In this document: piece after piece, positions 25,206 through 34,249 of the stretch
How positions within the stretch are numbered: the first letter of the stretch is position 1
Layout: every line of letters starts with the position of its first letter
DNA from: Oscillospiraceae bacterium
Lineage (GTDB): Bacteria > Bacillota > Clostridia > Oscillospirales > Acutalibacteraceae
DNA length: 64,000 nucleotides
Assembly (NCBI GenBank): GCA_015065645.1
Contig: SVPW01000008.1
Coordinates: forward strand, 1 to 64,000
Reading direction: 5' to 3'
Translations under genes and position numbers: made by a program
Notes under the pieces: model-generated
The model's input: the letters and a program-made list of their open reading frames with translations, nothing else
Told to the model about the DNA's origin: nothing
Databases searched by the model: none

Positions 25206-25234
25206 TTGACAAATGTATTTTGGTGTGCTATAAT
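25206..25234 (+). promoter_or_regulatory. Consensus promoter of the 5S rRNA gene
   Basis: Perfect ttgaca and tataat hexamers are separated by exactly 17 nt, about 36 nt before the mature 5S 5' end. Confidence 0.85.
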
Positions 25235-25269
25235 CACTTTGTTGCTTGAGAGAGTAATCAAAACACAAG

Positions 25270-25389
<120 letters not shown>

Positions 25390-25390
25390 T

Positions 25391-25422
25391 AGCGGTCGTT
25401 CAATAGAACGGCCGTTTTTTTG
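25391..25422 (+). terminator. Terminator of the 5S rRNA gene
   Basis: The inverted repeat cggtcgttc/gaacggccg is followed by a run of seven T. Confidence 0.9.
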
Positions 25423-25442
25423 TATACGAAAGGATGTTTTAT

Positions 25443-26978
25443 ATGCTGCGAGCAAGCGGTATTTTGATGCCGTTATTCTCCCTACCCTCAAAATACGGTA
25501 TTGGCACTTTAGGCCGTGAAGCCTACCGTTTTATAGATTTTTTGCAAAAATCGGGTCAAAGCTATTGGCAAATGTTGCCCGTGGGACCCACAGGATTTGG
25601 TGATTCACCTTATCAATCTTTTTCTGTATGTGCAGGAAACCCTTATTTTATTGACCTTGATATGTTAACAGAGGATAAACTATTAACCAAAGCCGAAATT
25701 GAAGCGGTTGATTGGGGAAATAATACCGAAGTTGACTATTCTCTGCTTTATAACGAGCGTTTTAAAATTTTAAATCTTGCGGCGGAGCGTTTTCTCAAAA
25801 AGAAAAGCATTGAATTTGAAGTTTTTTGCCGTTATCATGCATGGTGGCTTGATGATTATGCGCTTTTTATGGCTATTAAGGACTCCCTTTCAGGCTGTAG
25901 CTTTGACCGTTGGGAAAAGGGACTTAAATTCCGCAGTGAAGAAGCAATAGAAAAGGTAAAAAACAAGCTTGCACCGCAAATAAACTCATATAAGGTTCAG
26001 CAGTTTTTATTTAGAAAGCAATGGAAAAAGCTTAAAAATTATGCCGAAAGTAAGGGTATTGCGCTTATTGGCGATATTCCGATATACACTGCCTTTGACA
26101 GCGCCGATGTTTGGGGCTCTCCTCAGCTTTTCCAGCTTGATGAAGAGCTTAATCCGGCAGCCGTTGCAGGTGTTCCGCCCGATGCTTTTTCAGCAGACGG
26201 TCAGCTTTGGGGTAATCCGCTTTACGATTGGGATTATATGAAAAAGGATGGCTACAGCTGGTGGTTGCGCCGTTTTAAAGAAGCACTTTCATTGTTTGAT
26301 TATATACGAATTGACCATTTCCGTGCTTTTTCGGCATATTTCAGCATCCCCGCTGATGCCAAAACTGCCGCACCCGGAAAATGGGTTAAGGGACCGGGCG
26401 AACATTTCTTTGATACACTAAAGCAGTCCTTAGGTGAGCTTCCCGTAATTGCAGAGGATTTGGGCGATCTTGATGATGATGTCAGAAACCTCTTAAAATA
26501 CACAGGCTTCCCCGGAATGAAGGTATTGCAATTTGCCTTTGACCCCGAAGCCGACAGTGATTACCTTCCCCACAACATTGGAAAAAATTGCGTTGTTTAT
26601 ACAGGAACTCACGATAATGAAACGGCAGTGGGTTTTTGCAAAGAGGGGGACAAGCTTCAGGTTAAATTTGCACGGGAATACCTGAGAATAGGTGAGAATG
26701 ATAGCTTTAACTGGGGGCTTATAAAATCGGCAATGGCAACACCTGCCGAAACGGTAATTTTACAGATGCAGGACTTTTTAGGTCTTGATAACACCGCCAG
26801 AATTAACACACCCTCCGTTAAAAGCGGAAACTGGCGCTGGAGAATTGATTACAGCTGTTTAAACGATTGGCTTGCAAAGATAATTCGTGATACAACGGCT
26901 ACATACCGCCGCTTGCCACCTGTAAAAACAAGCAAAGAAAAAAAGTGTGTTACTAAAGAAACAAAATCAAAAGCTTAA
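25443..26978 (+). CDS. malQ: 4-alpha-glucanotransferase (amylomaltase)
   Basis: A GH77 amylomaltase (511 aa) that transfers alpha-1,4-glucan segments during maltodextrin or glycogen metabolism. It opens with RASGILMPLFSLPSKYGIGTLG and has WQMLPVGPTGFGDSPYQSFS near residue 43. The catalytic nucleophile Asp is in YIRIDHFRAF near 286, the acid/base Glu is in VIAEDLGDL near 335, and GTHDNETAVGF follows near 390. Start: the track ATG abuts its aaagg site. The ATG nine bases on has proper spacing and is preferred. It follows the 5S unit directly. The last ~20 residues are a lysine-rich tail. Confidence 0.95.
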   Translation: MLRASGILMPLFSLPSKYGIGTLGREAYRFIDFLQKSGQSYWQMLPVGPTGFGDSPYQSFSVCAGNPYFIDLDMLTEDKLLTKAEIEAVDWGNNTEVDYSLLYNERFKILNLAAERFLKKKSIEFEVFCRYHAWWLDDYALFMAIKDSLSGCSFDRWEKGLKFRSEEAIEKVKNKLAPQINSYKVQQFLFRKQWKKLKNYAESKGIALIGDIPIYTAFDSADVWGSPQLFQLDEELNPAAVAGVPPDAFSADGQLWGNPLYDWDYMKKDGYSWWLRRFKEALSLFDYIRIDHFRAFSAYFSIPADAKTAAPGKWVKGPGEHFFDTLKQSLGELPVIAEDLGDLDDDVRNLLKYTGFPGMKVLQFAFDPEADSDYLPHNIGKNCVVYTGTHDNETAVGFCKEGDKLQVKFAREYLRIGENDSFNWGLIKSAMATPAETVILQMQDFLGLDNTARINTPSVKSGNWRWRIDYSCLNDWLAKIIRDTTATYRRLPPVKTSKEKKCVTKETKSKA

Positions 26979-27073
26979 ACACTCTGTATAATCATACAAC
27001 TCAAAATATGATTGACATATTTTGTCGAATATGATACTCTTTATTTATAATTTAAGTTTTGGGGAGGAATATT

Positions 27074-27979
27074 ATGTTTTGTCCTTATTGCGGAAAAACA
27101 CTTTTAGAAAATACGGCTTTTTGCATGGAATGCGGCAAAAAAATTCCACAAAAGCAGGCGGCAGCTACACCAAATCAAACAATGCCACAAACCACTAACG
27201 CTATGCCACCTGTACAACCGCCCGTTCAAAAATTTACTCCACAAGCACCACAGCCTGTTACTCAGCCCACACAGCAATATGCACCTGTGGCACAACAGCC
27301 TGTTTCACAGCAGATACATCAACCTATTCAACAACCTATTCAACAACCTATTCAACAACCCATTCGTCAACAGCCCATTCAACAACCTACACAGCAGTAT
27401 ACACCCCCAACATACACCCCTCCCACTGCACCTGTTGCAACGGGAGCACCTGTTGTTAATATTCCTGTTAAATCAAATCCTTTTGGTTGGATTAAATGGG
27501 CTGTAATTGGATTCGTATTACTTGTTGGAATTATAGTAACATTATTTTTATTGTTACATAAAACGGATGAAGAAAAAATCCGTGAGAGAATAGAAATCTT
27601 TGCCGAAGCTTATGATGACGGCGATATGAAAGAGATGTTTGGTTGCTTTGATAAGCGCACCCGCAAAACCTATGAGCTTACTTTAGGTTTGGCAGACGGT
27701 ATTATCGGCGGACTCACAGGCTATGACCTGCCTATCGGTGATTTGTTTGAGCTTGGCGGACTTTATGTTGAAGGCGAATTTGATATTGATATTACAATAA
27801 AAAGCATCACTGTTGACGGCGATGAAGCCTATGTTGAGGTTGATATGATTATAGACGGTCAAGCCGAAAGTGACACATTTGAAATGTGCAAGGAAGGCAG
27901 TGATTGGTATATAGATTTTGAAGCCATGACCGGTGAGGAGTTTGGTTTTGATACATCACAAATACCTGCGCTACAATAA
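27074..27979 (+). CDS. Zinc-ribbon, single-pass membrane protein with Gln/Pro-rich repeats
   Basis: A 301-aa protein. An N-terminal zinc ribbon (MFCPYCGKTL, FCMECGKKI) is followed by a Gln/Pro-rich linker of ~100 residues with QQPI-type repeats. One transmembrane helix (WAVIGFVLLVGIIVTLFLLL near residue 140) leads to an outward-facing, acidic domain of about 145 residues. That domain resembles the lumazine/NTF2-like DUF4878-type folds seen in such proteins. The function is unknown. The linker DNA is a minisatellite and could vary in length between strains. The start was moved to the ATG after ggggagg. It is monocistronic, with a strong terminator. Confidence 0.8.
   Translation: MFCPYCGKTLLENTAFCMECGKKIPQKQAAATPNQTMPQTTNAMPPVQPPVQKFTPQAPQPVTQPTQQYAPVAQQPVSQQIHQPIQQPIQQPIQQPIRQQPIQQPTQQYTPPTYTPPTAPVATGAPVVNIPVKSNPFGWIKWAVIGFVLLVGIIVTLFLLLHKTDEEKIRERIEIFAEAYDDGDMKEMFGCFDKRTRKTYELTLGLADGIIGGLTGYDLPIGDLFELGGLYVEGEFDIDITIKSITVDGDEAYVEVDMIIDGQAESDTFEMCKEGSDWYIDFEAMTGEEFGFDTSQIPALQ
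27315..27390 (+). repeat. Coding minisatellite (Gln-Gln-Pro-Ile repeats)
   Basis: Several consecutive near-perfect copies of the 12-base unit caacctattcaa encode QPIQ repeats within the zinc-ribbon protein linker. Confidence 0.85.
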
Positions 27980-27995
27980 TATTAAAAAGCATTAA

Positions 27996-28028
27996 AAATG
28001 GCTTGAGAAAAAAATTCTCAAGCCATTT
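27996..28028. terminator. Bidirectional terminator
   Basis: The 14-bp inverted repeat aaatggcttgagaa/ttctcaagccattt lies between convergent genes. A T-run follows on the plus strand and an A-run precedes it. Confidence 0.92.
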
Positions 28029-28033
28029 CTTTT

Positions 28034-28465
28034 TTAAATTCTGTAAATTTCCTTGGGGTTAATTTCACCCGAAGCGGTGTTTTTAATAATGCTTTCGGCA
28101 ATTTCAGGGTCATCAACACTTACAATCATAAGTGCCTTACCTGTTGTATGACCGATACAAGCATACATATACTTAACCTCTATACCGCTATCGGTAAGGA
28201 TATGAAGAGCCTTTGCAAATCCACCCGGTACATCATCAATAGCAATGGCGAGTGTGGTGGTTATTTTACAAATAACACCCGAATCCTTTAATACCTTTAC
28301 GGCACGCTCAGGGTCACTGAGTATCATACGGGCAATACCGTATTCAGCGGTATCCGCAAGAGAAAGTGCGCTTATATCAATATGATTTTCTGCCAAAGTA
28401 TCAGCAATTTCGCTGAGTCTGCCGGCTTTATTTTCAATAAAGGCTGAAACCTGTTTTACTAACAT
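28034..28465 (-). CDS. Tandem ACT-domain protein
   Basis: A 143-aa protein made of two ACT domains, residues ~1-66 (VSAFIENKAGRLSEIADTLAENHIDI) and ~70-140 (AIDDVPGGFAKALHILTDSGIEVKYMY). ACT domains bind amino acids. It is the last gene of the ior/paaK operon, 17 nt after paaK. In this context it probably senses an aromatic amino acid or related acid and modulates the pathway. It has no DNA-binding or enzymatic domain. This pairing with phenylacetate-CoA ligase recurs in anaerobes. Confidence 0.87.
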   Translation of the reverse strand: MLVKQVSAFIENKAGRLSEIADTLAENHIDISALSLADTAEYGIARMILSDPERAVKVLKDSGVICKITTTLAIAIDDVPGGFAKALHILTDSGIEVKYMYACIGHTTGKALMIVSVDDPEIAESIIKNTASGEINPKEIYRI

Positions 28466-28482
28466 AATTTTACCTCCCTTAA

Positions 28483-29790
28483 TTAAATGTCACGCTTATC
28501 AATTACACGCTTTGCCTTACCTTCACTTCTGGTAATGGTTTTGGGGTTAACAAGATGAACATTAACACCAAGACCCAGCATTGAACGCAGTTTATCCTTA
28601 ATATCCTTTTCAACCTTAGAAACCGACTTAATATCATCTGAGAACATCTCTTCGCTCATCTCAACATCCAAATCAAAGGTATCGGTATTGTTAACACGGT
28701 CTATAGTGATAAGGTAGTTAGGAGTAATGTCCTTACCGCCCACCTCAATAAGCACCTCTTCTATCTGAGATGGGAATACATTTACACCACGAATGATAAG
28801 CATATCATCACTTCTGCCCATAGGCTTAGCCATTTTAACAAGGGTACGTCCGCAAGAGCACTTTTTGCGTGAAAGCACACAAATATCACGGGTACGGTAA
28901 CGAAGAAGCGGGAAAGCCTCCTTAGTGATAGAGGTGAATACAAGTTCTCCCTTTTCACCCTCAGGCAAAACCTCACCTGTTTCGGGGTCGATAATTTCGG
29001 CAATAAAATGGTCTTCATTAACATGCATACCGGTTTGTTCTTCACATTCAAAGCTTACACCGGGACCTGAAATTTCGGTAAGACCGTAAATATCGTAAGC
29101 CTTGATGCCAAGCTTTTGCTCAACATCACGGCGCATATTTTCACTCCAAGCCTCTGCTCCGAAAATACCTGCTTTAAGCTTTATCTTATCACGAAGACCC
29201 TGCTCGTGAATAGACTCTGCAAGATATGCTGCATAAGAAGGAGTACAGCAGATAATAGTAGCTTCCAAATCGGTCATAAACTGAAGCTGACGCTCAGTAT
29301 TGCCCGAAGACATAGGAAGCGTTAAGCAACCAACCTTATGTGAACCGCCATTAAGACCGGGACCACCTGTAAACAAACCGTAACCGTAGCTTACCTGACA
29401 AACATCCTCTTTGGTACCGCCTGCTGCAACTATTGCACGAGCACAGCAATCCTCCCATAAATCAACGTCATGCTGGGTATAGAAAGCCACAACACGCTTA
29501 CCTGTTGTACCTGAGGTGGACTGTATTCTTACGCAGTCCTCAAGTGGTTTTGCAAGAAGGCCGTAAGGATATGCCTCACGAAGGTCAGCTTTAGTGAGGA
29601 ACGGAAGCTTTTTAAGGTCATCAACACCCTTAATATCATCGGGAGTAACACCCTTTTCTTCCATTTTTTTACGGTAGTATGGAACATTATCCCAAACATG
29701 CTTTACCTGTTTTACCAGGCGTTCATCCTGCAATTTCCTAATTTCCTCAGGAGAAGCAGTTTCAATTTCCGGTTGATAGTATTTGCTCAT
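28483..29790 (-). CDS. paaK: Phenylacetate-CoA ligase
   Basis: An AMP-forming aryl-CoA ligase (435 aa) converting phenylacetate or related arylacetates, CoA and ATP to the thioester. The adenylation P-loop is IQSTSGTTGKRVV near residue 92, with YGLTEISGPGV near 240, RTRDIC near 300 and the C-terminal GRSDDMLIIRGVNVFPSQIEEVL near 330. With indolepyruvate oxidoreductase in the same operon it can feed arylacetyl-CoA for reductive carboxylation to aromatic 2-oxoacids, or work in the opposite sense during amino acid fermentation. The start follows aggag at normal spacing; the track ATG abuts the site. Confidence 0.92.
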   Translation of the reverse strand: MSKYYQPEIETASPEEIRKLQDERLVKQVKHVWDNVPYYRKKMEEKGVTPDDIKGVDDLKKLPFLTKADLREAYPYGLLAKPLEDCVRIQSTSGTTGKRVVAFYTQHDVDLWEDCCARAIVAAGGTKEDVCQVSYGYGLFTGGPGLNGGSHKVGCLTLPMSSGNTERQLQFMTDLEATIICCTPSYAAYLAESIHEQGLRDKIKLKAGIFGAEAWSENMRRDVEQKLGIKAYDIYGLTEISGPGVSFECEEQTGMHVNEDHFIAEIIDPETGEVLPEGEKGELVFTSITKEAFPLLRYRTRDICVLSRKKCSCGRTLVKMAKPMGRSDDMLIIRGVNVFPSQIEEVLIEVGGKDITPNYLITIDRVNNTDTFDLDVEMSEEMFSDDIKSVSKVEKDIKDKLRSMLGLGVNVHLVNPKTITRSEGKAKRVIDKRDI

Positions 29791-29806
29791 TGTAAACATC
29801 TCCTAA

Positions 29807-30382
29807 TTATTTCAAAGCCCTGCCTAAAGCAAAAGCTTTTTTATTAAGCTCTAAAAACTTTTCAGGAACACTCATTTCAAGTGAACGCTGCCAAACTGCC
29901 TCATCAAAATCAAAAGAGTTTGAAAGTATACCCAAAAGCACCACATTCACAGCCTTAATATTACCTGCCTGCTCAGCAAGAGCAAGTGCATCAACACTTA
30001 TAACATCAGCCTGTGTTTTAAGTTGCTCAATAATTCCCTCAGGATACTGTGCCGCACCTGTGATTACAGGCATTGGATTGATAGCACGGTCATTAACGAT
30101 TATTCTGCCGCCTTTTTTAAGATATGGAAGTGCACGCAAAGCCTCCAAACGCTCAAATGCCAAAATAACATCTGCTTCACCCTCATCAATAATGGGGGAA
30201 TTTACTTCATCGCCGTAACGCACATAGGTAACAACGCTACCTCCACGCTGGCTCATACCGTGAACCTCAGAAACCTTTACATCAAAGCCTTCTGAAATAA
30301 TAGCATTTCCTATAATTCGGCTGGCAAGAAGCGTACCCTGACCGCCAACTCCAACTATCATTATATTCTTAGTAGCACCCAT
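29807..30382 (-). CDS. iorB: Indolepyruvate:ferredoxin oxidoreductase, beta subunit
   Basis: The gamma-domain-type small subunit (191 aa) of indolepyruvate oxidoreductase. It opens with NIMIVGVGGQGTLLASRIIGNA and has SEVHGMSQRGGSVVTYVRYG near residue 38. It pairs with IorA to oxidise aryl pyruvates to aryl-acetyl-CoA with ferredoxin as electron acceptor. Its ATG overlaps the iorA stop codon by one base, so the two subunits are translationally coupled at equal levels. Confidence 0.94.
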   Translation of the reverse strand: MGATKNIMIVGVGGQGTLLASRIIGNAIISEGFDVKVSEVHGMSQRGGSVVTYVRYGDEVNSPIIDEGEADVILAFERLEALRALPYLKKGGRIIVNDRAINPMPVITGAAQYPEGIIEQLKTQADVISVDALALAEQAGNIKAVNVVLLGILSNSFDFDEAVWQRSLEMSVPEKFLELNKKAFALGRALK

Positions 30383-32115
30383 TATGCTTCCTCCTTTGCA
30401 ATAGCATCAAACGGACAAACTCCCGTGCAAAGACCGCAACCGTTACACTGAGAATTATCAATTACCGCCTTGCCATCCTTAAAGCTGATTGCAGGACAGC
30501 CCAACTGCATACACTTTTTACAACCACGGCATTTTTCATTATCAACAACGCAATGGCCTGTATATTTAACATGTTTAAGCAGTGCACAGGGACGCTGAGC
30601 AATGATAACGGAGGGTTCATTAATATTTACCTCTTCTTTAACGGCAGCCTCAAAGCCTTTAAGGTCAAACGGGTCTTCAATTCTTACCCTCTCTACACCT
30701 ACAGCCTTACAAAGAAGCTCCAAATCAACCTGACGGGTAGCCTCACCACGAATAGTTTTGCCGGTGGTGGGGTTTTGCTGATGACCTGTCATACCTGTAA
30801 TAGAGTTATCAAGAATAATAACGGTGTTATTACCCTTATTGTAAACTATATCAATAAGACCTGTTATACCCGAATGAATAAATGTGGAGTCACCTATAAC
30901 CGAAACTAACTTCTTATTAAACTCCTCACCTCTTGCCTTACTCATACCATGAGCCGCACTTACTGATGCACCCATACAAATGGTGGTATCAACACTCTGC
31001 AAAGGAGCTACCGCACCTAAAGTATAACAGCCAATATCACCCGAAACGGTAAGACCCAACTTTTTAAGAACATAGAATGTTCCTCTATGAGGACAACCTA
31101 CGCAAAGCACAGGCGGACGAGCAGGAACCGCACCCACCTTTTCACATTCGGTTTCTATACCCAAAATTGCTTTTTTAATCATATTCTGGCTGTATTCACC
31201 AAGAAGCGAGAAGTTCTCTTTTCCGTGAACCTTAATGCCGAGAGCCTTAATATGTGTTTCAATTACGGGGTCAAGCTCTTCAACAACCCACAGCTCATCA
31301 ACCGATGCCGCAAAATCCTTTATAAGCTTTTCCGGCAACGGATAAACAAGACCTAATTTAAGATAATTTGCCTTATCTCCCAAAGCCTCTTTTGCATAAA
31401 CATATGTAGCACCTGCGGCAATAACACCGATTTTTGCACCGTTATCCTCAACCTTATTAAAGGGGCAATTTTCGGCAAAAGCCTTTAGCTTTGCTGTTCT
31501 TTCTTCAACAACCACATGTCTGCCCCTTGCCATTGCAGGCATCATAACATGCTTAGGTATATTCTTTTCATAATCTTTAAGCGGTGCTTCCTGTGGCTCA
31601 CAAAGCTCAACAAGACTTTGTGAATGGGAAACACGGGTTGAAAGACGGATAAACACGGGGGTATCATATTTTTCACTAAGCTCAAATGCCGCTTTGGTAA
31701 ATTCCTTACATTCAGAAGAATCAGAAGGCTCTAACATAGGAATTTTAGCAGCTTCGGCATAATGGCGGGAATCCTGCTCATTCTGTGAGGAATGCATACC
31801 GGGGTCATCGGCAACGCAGAAAACAAGACCTGCATTTGCGCCTATATAACTAACGGTAAATACAGGGTCTGCCATAACATTAAGGCCAACATGTTTCATA
31901 CATGACATCGCCCTGCCACCCGCAATAGATGAACCTATTGCAACCTCAGCCGCAACCTTTTCATTTGGAGCCCATTCAACATAAACATTTTCATATTCTA
32001 CCACAGATTCGGTAATTTCGGTACTGGGTGTTCCGGGGTAAGAGGAAACCACACGCACACCTGCTTCATAAGCACCTCTTGCCACAGCGGCATTTCCAAG
32101 CATAAGCTTTTTCAT
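30382..32115 (-). CDS. iorA: Indolepyruvate:ferredoxin oxidoreductase, alpha subunit
   Basis: The large subunit (577 aa). The pyrimidine-binding domain comes first (GAYEAGVRVVSSYPGTPSTEI near residue 14). The thiamine diphosphate-binding domain follows, with GDIGCYTLG near 360 and IGDSTFIHSGITG near 410. Two C-terminal 4Fe-4S motifs end the protein (CRGCKKCMQLGCP and CNGCGLCTGVCP). It oxidatively decarboxylates aryl pyruvates from Trp, Phe and Tyr in the cytoplasm, reducing ferredoxin. It sits 3 nt after the acyl-CoA synthetase gene and overlaps iorB. Confidence 0.96.
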   Translation of the reverse strand: MKKLMLGNAAVARGAYEAGVRVVSSYPGTPSTEITESVVEYENVYVEWAPNEKVAAEVAIGSSIAGGRAMSCMKHVGLNVMADPVFTVSYIGANAGLVFCVADDPGMHSSQNEQDSRHYAEAAKIPMLEPSDSSECKEFTKAAFELSEKYDTPVFIRLSTRVSHSQSLVELCEPQEAPLKDYEKNIPKHVMMPAMARGRHVVVEERTAKLKAFAENCPFNKVEDNGAKIGVIAAGATYVYAKEALGDKANYLKLGLVYPLPEKLIKDFAASVDELWVVEELDPVIETHIKALGIKVHGKENFSLLGEYSQNMIKKAILGIETECEKVGAVPARPPVLCVGCPHRGTFYVLKKLGLTVSGDIGCYTLGAVAPLQSVDTTICMGASVSAAHGMSKARGEEFNKKLVSVIGDSTFIHSGITGLIDIVYNKGNNTVIILDNSITGMTGHQQNPTTGKTIRGEATRQVDLELLCKAVGVERVRIEDPFDLKGFEAAVKEEVNINEPSVIIAQRPCALLKHVKYTGHCVVDNEKCRGCKKCMQLGCPAISFKDGKAVIDNSQCNGCGLCTGVCPFDAIAKEEA

Positions 32116-32118
32116 TTT

Positions 32119-33744
32119 TTATTCTCCTTTCGACTGCGCCACAATACGGTCTGCACCATAACGGCGGCGAAGTGTGGGTTTTTCTATTTTGCCTGTGGGA
32201 TTGCGTGGAATATCGGCAAAAATTATCTTACGGGGTCTCTTATAACGGGGAAGCTCAACACAAAAAGCGTTTACTTCCTCCTCGGTCAGAGTTGCACCCT
32301 CTTTTATCTCAATAATTGCGGTGGCAATTTCACCAAGGCGCTTATCGGGAAGACCAATTACCGCAACATCCTTAATACTATCCATTTGCCTGAGGAAATT
32401 TTCTATCTGAACGGGATAAAGGTTTTCTCCACCCGTTATGATAACATCCTTTTTGCGGTCAACAAGCCAGATAAAGCCGTCCTTATCCTCCTCAGCCATA
32501 TCGCCTGTATAAAGCCAGCCGTTATGCAAAACCTCATCGGTTGCCTTGCGGTCCTTATAATAGCACTTCATAACACCGGGACCTTTTACGGCAAGCTCAC
32601 CAACCTCACCTTTTTTAACCGAGTTACGATTTTCATCAACAATATCAATCTCCCAGCCATAACCCGCTTTACCGATTGCACCTACATGGTCAATATTTTC
32701 AATACCCAAATGCACACATCCGGGTCCTATTGACTCACTAAGTCCATAGTTTGTATCATAATCATGATGGGGGAAAACATTTCTCCAGCGCTTTATAAGT
32801 GCGGGTGGAACCGGCTGTGCACCAATGTGCATAAGACGCCAAGCCGAAAGGTCATAAGAAGGAAGATCTATATCCCCACGCTCAATCTCATCAAGAATAT
32901 CCTGAGCCCACGGAACAAGAAGCCATACTATACTGCATTTTTCCATAGCGGCTGTTCGAATAATAAGCTCAGGTGTTGTGCCTTTGAGCAATACCGCTTT
33001 TCCGCCAACCAAAAGGCTGCCGAACCAATGCATTTTAGCGCCTGTATGATAAAGAGGCGGAATACAAAGGAAAACATCATCATGAGTTTGCCCATGGTGA
33101 TTCTGCTCCACCTTACAAGAATGTGTAAGGCTTGCGTGAGCGTGTAAAATAGCCTTTGGAAATCCGGTAGTTCCGCTTGAAAAATAGATAGCACCGTCAT
33201 CCTCATCGGTTAAAGGAATCATGGGGTCTTTTTCATCAAAACGCTCTATCATAGCATCATAGCTATCGGCGAATGCGGGGCAGGCTTCTCCCACATACAT
33301 CCACATCTTAACCTGAGGCACCTTTTCAAAAATCTCCTCAATTCTTCCAATAAACTCAGGTCCGAAAACAATATATTCAGAATCCGACTTTTCAAGGCAG
33401 TATTTAATTTCATCTGCGGCATAACGGTAGTTAAGCGGTACAGCAATAGCCCCTGCCTTTAAAATACCAAAATATATAGGCAGCCATTCAAGGCAGTTCA
33501 TAAGAAGTATTGCAACCTTTGTTCCCTTTTTAACACCACGTTGCAAAAGCAGGTTTGCAAAGCGGTTTGCCTTTTCATCAAACTCACCCCAGGTCATTTC
33601 CCTGCGGTAATTTTCACCAACACTTTGTGTAAGCGCAAACTCACGCCATGTCATACGCTTATCGGCACCCGGATTAATCTCAACCAGGCTCACCTCATCA
33701 CGATAAAGCTCGGCATTTTTTCTAAGCAAATCGGTAATAGGCAT
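32119..33744 (-). CDS. AMP-forming acyl-CoA synthetase
   Basis: An ANL-superfamily ligase (541 aa) of the long-chain/medium-chain acyl-CoA synthetase type. The phosphate-binding motif is IYFSSGTTGFPKAIL near residue 188, with DTNYGLSES near 335, GWLYTGDMAEED near 415 and RKKDVIITGGENLYPVQIE near 430. The catalytic Lys is in NPTGKIEKPTLRR near the C-terminus. It is the first gene of the ior-paaK operon, so the substrate is more likely an aryl or branched acid from amino acid metabolism than a long-chain fatty acid. That substrate call is inference. Confidence 0.88.
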   Translation of the reverse strand: MPITDLLRKNAELYRDEVSLVEINPGADKRMTWREFALTQSVGENYRREMTWGEFDEKANRFANLLLQRGVKKGTKVAILLMNCLEWLPIYFGILKAGAIAVPLNYRYAADEIKYCLEKSDSEYIVFGPEFIGRIEEIFEKVPQVKMWMYVGEACPAFADSYDAMIERFDEKDPMIPLTDEDDGAIYFSSGTTGFPKAILHAHASLTHSCKVEQNHHGQTHDDVFLCIPPLYHTGAKMHWFGSLLVGGKAVLLKGTTPELIIRTAAMEKCSIVWLLVPWAQDILDEIERGDIDLPSYDLSAWRLMHIGAQPVPPALIKRWRNVFPHHDYDTNYGLSESIGPGCVHLGIENIDHVGAIGKAGYGWEIDIVDENRNSVKKGEVGELAVKGPGVMKCYYKDRKATDEVLHNGWLYTGDMAEEDKDGFIWLVDRKKDVIITGGENLYPVQIENFLRQMDSIKDVAVIGLPDKRLGEIATAIIEIKEGATLTEEEVNAFCVELPRYKRPRKIIFADIPRNPTGKIEKPTLRRRYGADRIVAQSKGE

Positions 33745-33801
33745 AATTTTAAAATTCCTTTCAATTTAACGATAGGTTTTTGATTTTAATTAATTCAAAA
33801 A

Positions 33802-33832
33802 CAGCCCTCCGCAAGAATTCAGCAGAGGGCGG
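33802..33832. other. Hairpin upstream of the acyl-CoA synthetase operon
   Basis: The inverted repeat gccctc/gagggc lies 58-88 nt upstream of the operon start. It could be part of the leader or a dispersed hairpin repeat; no known motif was recognised. Confidence 0.35.
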
Positions 33833-33969
33833 AAATTCCGTGGAATAATCGCATTTTACACGATAAAAAACTAATTAAAATTATTTTATCACGAAAAAAA
33901 AACATTGTCAATAGCGGTTTAGGACAGATTGTGCAAATAGTGTTGCCGATACAGCCTCTCTTTAATAAA

Positions 33970-34006
33970 AAATCCAGGCTCAACCAAAAGGTTGAGTCTG
34001 GATTTT
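33970..34006 (-). terminator. Terminator of the tRNA-Pro gene
   Basis: The inverted repeat aatccagactcaacc/ggttgagcctggatt (minus strand) has a T-rich tail, directly after the tRNA CCA end. Confidence 0.9.
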
Positions 34007-34082
34007 TGGTCCGAGTGACAGGACTTGAACCTGCGGCCTCTTGACCCCCAGTCAAGCGCGCTACCAGCTGCGCCACACCCGG
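34007..34082 (-). tRNA. tRNA-Pro (anticodon GGG)
   Basis: A 76-nt tRNA that folds completely. The acceptor stem is ccgggtg/cactcgg with discriminator A and encoded CCA. The D arm is gcgc/gcgc and the anticodon stem cttga/tcaag has loop ctggggg, placing GGG in the anticodon. The variable loop is aggcc, and the T arm gcagg/cctgt carries the loop ttcaagt. Confidence 0.95.
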
Positions 34083-34120
34083 ATATATGGGGTTTATTTA
34101 ATTTTTTATCCCGAATATAA

Positions 34121-34163
34121 CGCTTGGCCCCGAACGAACAAGCATCCAGCTGCGCCACACTCG
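34121..34163 (-). pseudogene. Broken tRNA fragment upstream of tRNA-Pro
   Basis: The first ~20 nt (ccgagtgtggcgcagctgg) match the 5' acceptor and D arm of the neighbouring tRNA-Pro except at one position. A degenerate gcttg/caagc hairpin follows, but no T arm or 3' acceptor strand. It is not a functional tRNA. Confidence 0.7.
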
Positions 34164-34190
34164 GAAATATTTTAAGTAATATATATATAA

Positions 34191-34231
34191 AGTAATAGTG
34201 AAGAAGTAGTAGAGGGGGTTCACTATTACGG
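34191..34231. repeat. Inverted repeat in tRNA upstream region
   Basis: An 11-bp perfect inverted repeat (gtaatagtgaa/ttcactattac) is spaced by 17 nt. The role is unknown. Confidence 0.6.
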
Positions 34232-34249
34232 ATTTGTAGGCTTTATTTC

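Noticed and set aside
27315-27390. Possible CRISPR-like direct repeats
   Set aside because: Units are 12 bases without spacers and are in frame inside a coding linker. No CRISPR array or cas gene was found in the window.
33819-34158. Two minus-strand ORFs (85 and 79 aa) beginning MAQLVARL and MAQLDACS
   Set aside because: They run through the tRNA-Pro gene and the tRNA fragment. This is the familiar spurious ORF produced by translating tRNA sequence.
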